In this document: positions 61,177-64,000 of the stretch, one piece after another
Numbering within the stretch: the stretch's first letter is position 1
Layout: each line of letters begins with the position of its first letter
NCBI RefSeq assembly: GCF_009600605.1
Contig: NZ_VWNA01000001.1
Span: forward strand, 3,086,501-3,150,500
Length of the DNA stretch: 64,000 bases
Reading direction: 5' to 3'
DNA from: Segnochrobactrum spirostomi
GTDB lineage: Bacteria; Pseudomonadota; Alphaproteobacteria; Rhizobiales; Segnochrobactraceae
The notes under the pieces: model-generated
What the model was told of the DNA's origin: nothing
The model's input: only the letters and a program-made list of their open reading frames with translations
Databases searched by the model: none
Program-made: the position numbers and the translations under genes

Positions 61177-62919
61177 ATGACGACGATTTCCGCATCGCCC
61201 CAGTTCTTCCAGCCGCCGCAGCGCCGCCGCAGGAGCGCGATCGGTGGCGTCCTTAGGGGGCTCATCTGGACGCGCGCCGCGAGTGCCGCCGCGGCCCGCT
61301 CGCGCGTCACCGTCGTGATGCTGGGCTTCATGCTGTTGTTCTGCGTGTTCGTCGGTCGGCTCGTCTATTTCGGCGCGCTGCCGGAACACGGCTCCGCCGC
61401 ATGGCGCTCGGCGCAGGATTCGATCGCCGCCGCGCGCCCCGACATCCTCGACCGCAACGGCGACATCCTCGCCACGGACATCCGCTCGGTGTCCCTGTTC
61501 GCCGAGCCGCGCAAGGTGCTCGACGCCGACGAGGCGACGGAACTCCTCGCCTCGGTGCTGCCGGAGTTGGGTGATTCCGCCACCCGCGCCAAACTCGCCT
61601 CCAACGCCGGCTTCGTCTGGCTGAAGCGCGAGCTGTCGCCGGCGAAGCAGCAGCAGATCCACGATCTCGGCATCCCGGGCATCGGCTTCCTGCAGGAGAA
61701 CAAGCGCTTCTATCCGGGCGGCAACGTCGCGGCCCACGTGCTTGGCGGCGTCAACGTCGACAACCAGGGCATCGCCGGCCTCGAGAAGACGATCGACGGC
61801 CAGGGCCTCGCCGATCTCCACGCCCTCGGCTTCGCCCAGAACGAGGGCCTCGCGCCGGTCAAGCTTGCGCTCGACCTCAAGATCCAGCACGCCGTTCGCG
61901 ACGAGCTCATCCAGGGCATCCAGCGCTATCACGCGCAGGCGGCGGTCGGCATCGTACTCAACGTCCGCACCGGCGAAGTCGTCGCCATGTCCTCGGTGCC
62001 GGACTTCGATTCCAACGACCCGACCGAAGGGCTCGAGAAGGACAAGATCAACCGCGCCACCGCCGGCGTGTTCGAGCTCGGCTCGGTGTTCAAGATGTTC
62101 ACCATCGCGGCCGCCCTCGACACCGGCGCGACGACCCTGAGCTCGGTCTACGACGCTTCGGTACCGCTGCGGATCGGCCGCTTCACGATCCACGATTTCC
62201 ACGGCAAGCACCGGCCGCTGACCGTGCCCGAGGTGTTCATCTATTCCTCGAACATCGGCACCGGCCGCATGACCCTCGCCATGGGCGGCTGGCGTCAGTT
62301 CGAATATTTCAAGCGCTTCGGCTTCACCCACAAGCTTCAGACGGACCTGCCCGAGGTGGGCGCTCCGATCGTGCCGCGCCAGTGGAAGGACATCACCGCG
62401 GTCACCGCCTCGTTCGGCCACGGCATCTCGGTGAGCCCGATGCAGGCCGCCGCCGCGGCCGTGGCGCTCGTCAACGGCGGCATCTACATTCCGCCGACCT
62501 TCTTCCCGCGCACCGCCGAAGAGGCCGCCAAGATCGGCACCCGTGTGGTGTCGGCGCGCACCAGTGCGGAGATGCGCTACCTATTCCGCCTCAACGTCGA
62601 GAAGGGCTCCGGCCGCAAGGCCAACGTCCCGGGCTACGATGTCGGCGGCAAGACCGGCACGGCCGAGAAGGTCATCCACGGCCGCTATTCGAAGGATCAG
62701 AACCTGAACTCCTTCCTCGCCGCCGTGCCGATGGACAATCCGCAATATGTCATTCTGACGGTGCTCGACGATCCGCGACCGGAGACGCCGGGTGCGGGCC
62801 GTTCCTCGGGCGCCAACGTGGTGCCGCTCGCCGGCAACATCCTCCGCCGCATCCTGCCGATGCTGGGCATCCAGCCGAAGCCGGATACTCCGGCCGAATC
62901 CCTTCTCGCTGCGAACTGA
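61177..62919 (+). CDS. ftsI: Septal peptidoglycan transpeptidase FtsI (PBP3)
   Basis: 580 residues. One N-terminal span at about 45-66, a dimerisation/pedestal domain, then the penicillin-binding domain. Active-site motifs: SVFK with Ser303 and Lys306, SSN at 357-359, KTG at 492-494. It cross-links septal wall with FtsW. There is no PASTA domain, as usual in Gram-negatives. Starts 7 nt after ftsL. Confidence 0.96.
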   Translation: MTTISASPQFFQPPQRRRRSAIGGVLRGLIWTRAASAAAARSRVTVVMLGFMLLFCVFVGRLVYFGALPEHGSAAWRSAQDSIAAARPDILDRNGDILATDIRSVSLFAEPRKVLDADEATELLASVLPELGDSATRAKLASNAGFVWLKRELSPAKQQQIHDLGIPGIGFLQENKRFYPGGNVAAHVLGGVNVDNQGIAGLEKTIDGQGLADLHALGFAQNEGLAPVKLALDLKIQHAVRDELIQGIQRYHAQAAVGIVLNVRTGEVVAMSSVPDFDSNDPTEGLEKDKINRATAGVFELGSVFKMFTIAAALDTGATTLSSVYDASVPLRIGRFTIHDFHGKHRPLTVPEVFIYSSNIGTGRMTLAMGGWRQFEYFKRFGFTHKLQTDLPEVGAPIVPRQWKDITAVTASFGHGISVSPMQAAAAAVALVNGGIYIPPTFFPRTAEEAAKIGTRVVSARTSAEMRYLFRLNVEKGSGRKANVPGYDVGGKTGTAEKVIHGRYSKDQNLNSFLAAVPMDNPQYVILTVLDDPRPETPGAGRSSGANVVPLAGNILRRILPMLGIQPKPDTPAESLLAAN

Positions 62920-62931
62920 GCCCGAGGACCG

Positions 62932-64000
62932 ATGCTGCTCGCCGACCTCGCCCCGGACCTTCTCGCCGATCCCGCCGCCGGGCGGATCGCGATTGACGGT
63001 CTCACCGCCGACAGCCGCAAGGCGGGCCCAGGCGTCCTGTTCGCCGGCCTGCCCGGCGTCAAGGTCGATGGCGCGGCGTTCGCCGCGGCGGCGGTGAAGG
63101 CGGGATCGCCCGCGGTCCTCGTCGGGGCCGACGCCGTCGTGCCGGCCGATCTCGGCGTGCCGGTGCTGCGCGATGCCGATCCCCGCCGCCGCCTCGCCTT
63201 GATGGCGGCGCGCCTGCATGCCCCGCAGCCGGAAGTGGCCGTCGCCGTGACCGGCACGGCGGGCAAGACCTCGGTCGCCGCCTTCACCCGGCAGATCTTC
63301 GAGGCGGCCGGCCGCACCGCGGCGAGCGTCGGCACGCTCGGCATCGTCACTGCTGCCGGCACCCGCTACGGCAGCCTGACGACACCCGACCCGATCACCC
63401 TCCATGCCGATCTCGCCGCGCTCGCCCGCGACGGCGTCACCCACGTGGCGATGGAGGCTTCGAGCCACGGCATCGAACAGCGCCGCCTCGACGGCGTTGT
63501 GTTTCGCGCGGCCGCGTTCACCAATCTCGGCCGCGACCACATGGATTATCACGCGACGCCCGCGGATTATCTGGCGGCCAAGCTGCGCCTGTTCGAGACC
63601 CTGCTGCCCGATGGTGGCGCGGCGGTCATCGATCCCGATGCGCCGGCGGCCTGGCGGGTCGCCGAGGTGGTCCGCCGCCGCGGCCTGCGCCTGTTCACCG
63701 TCGGCGCCGACGGCAAGGACCTGCGTCTCGTCTCCGTCACCCCGGACGGCACCGCGCAGCGCCTCGTGATCGAGGCCTCCGACGGCCGGCACGAGGTGCG
63801 CCTGCCGCTCCTCGGCGATTTCCAGGTGACGAACGCGCTCATCGCCGCCGGCCTTGCGATCGTGGCCGGCGTCGCGCCGGCTGCCGCCATCGCCGCGCTC
63901 GCCGGGCTCGAAGGCGCGCCGGGCCGGCTCGATCTCGTCGGCCGCACGGCGGAGGGCGCGCCGGTCTTCGTCGATTATGCCCACAAGCCCGACGCGCTCG
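62932..64000 (+). CDS. murE: UDP-MurNAc-tripeptide synthetase MurE (5' part, cut by window end)
   Basis: 356 codons are visible from the ATG at 62932, and the frame is still open at the window edge. The Mur-ligase P-loop GTAGKTS lies at 108-114, followed by SLTTPDPITLHADL, MEASSHGIEQRRLDGV and FTNLGRDHMDYH, and the third-domain start FVDYAHKPDAL. It adds the third stem-peptide residue, probably meso-diaminopimelate, though the specificity motif (DNPR) lies beyond the window. Starts 12 nt after ftsI. Confidence 0.96.
   Translation, partial: MLLADLAPDLLADPAAGRIAIDGLTADSRKAGPGVLFAGLPGVKVDGAAFAAAAVKAGSPAVLVGADAVVPADLGVPVLRDADPRRRLALMAARLHAPQPEVAVAVTGTAGKTSVAAFTRQIFEAAGRTAASVGTLGIVTAAGTRYGSLTTPDPITLHADLAALARDGVTHVAMEASSHGIEQRRLDGVVFRAAAFTNLGRDHMDYHATPADYLAAKLRLFETLLPDGGAAVIDPDAPAAWRVAEVVRRRGLRLFTVGADGKDLRLVSVTPDGTAQRLVIEASDGRHEVRLPLLGDFQVTNALIAAGLAIVAGVAPAAAIAALAGLEGAPGRLDLVGRTAEGAPVFVDYAHKPDAL

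Overview
The window is a GC-rich chromosomal segment of an alphaproteobacterium, most likely of the Hyphomicrobiales (Rhizobiales). The evidence is the order and lengths of the ribosomal and RNA polymerase genes, the 65-residue SecE, separate rpoB (1387 aa) and rpoC (1399 aa), the degP/rarA/crcB/ohrR/rluC neighbourhood, DUF2019-type proteins and intergenic palindromic elements of a type common in that order. No genus is claimed.

Layout. (1) 79-12299: secE-nusG-rplK-rplA-rplJ-rplL-rpoB-rpoC, with a probable L10 autoregulatory leader before rplJ and attenuator-like hairpins after rplA, rplL and rpoB. A strong terminator follows rpoC. (2) 12300-19857: an accessory insert that separates rpoC from rpsL, which are normally neighbours. 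It holds an AT-rich promoter region, a glycine-rich type V autotransporter, a convergent small secreted protein, a probable nuclease toxin gene split by a frameshift, three tandem paralogous genes resembling its immunity protein, and a 165-bp cluster of nine GANTC (CcrM-type) sites. (3) 19858-38798: the str, S10, spc and alpha ribosomal operons run together (rpsL to rplQ, including fusA, tuf, secY, adk and rpoA), closed by a UUCG-loop terminator. (4) 38867-57605: general chromosomal genes. These are a DedA-type membrane protein, a chemoreceptor, an MgtC/DUF4010 membrane protein, a Do-type protease, rarA, a small membrane protein, crcB, ohrR, a RluC-type pseudouridine synthase, an AmpG-like permease, a TM2 protein, a DUF427 gene with an apparent frameshift, pgi, a large transporter-like hybrid histidine kinase and mscL. 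(5) 57708-58109: RNase P RNA. (6) 58617-64000: a small secreted protein, then the start of the division and cell-wall cluster mraZ-rsmH-ftsL-ftsI-murE. murE is cut by the window end, and a clear array of MraZ boxes overlaps the cluster promoter.

Four long inverted-repeat elements lie in intergenic gaps of the second half (39529-39695, 47006-47175, 52969-53122, 58360-58543).

Most of the window is core information processing and envelope growth. The unusual part is 12.3-19.9 kb, where surface and toxin/immunity functions sit inside the transcription-translation supercluster. Two genes (the toxin, and DUF427) each look one nucleotide short in a G/C run. They may be true mutations or consensus errors, and this should be settled before either is called a pseudogene.
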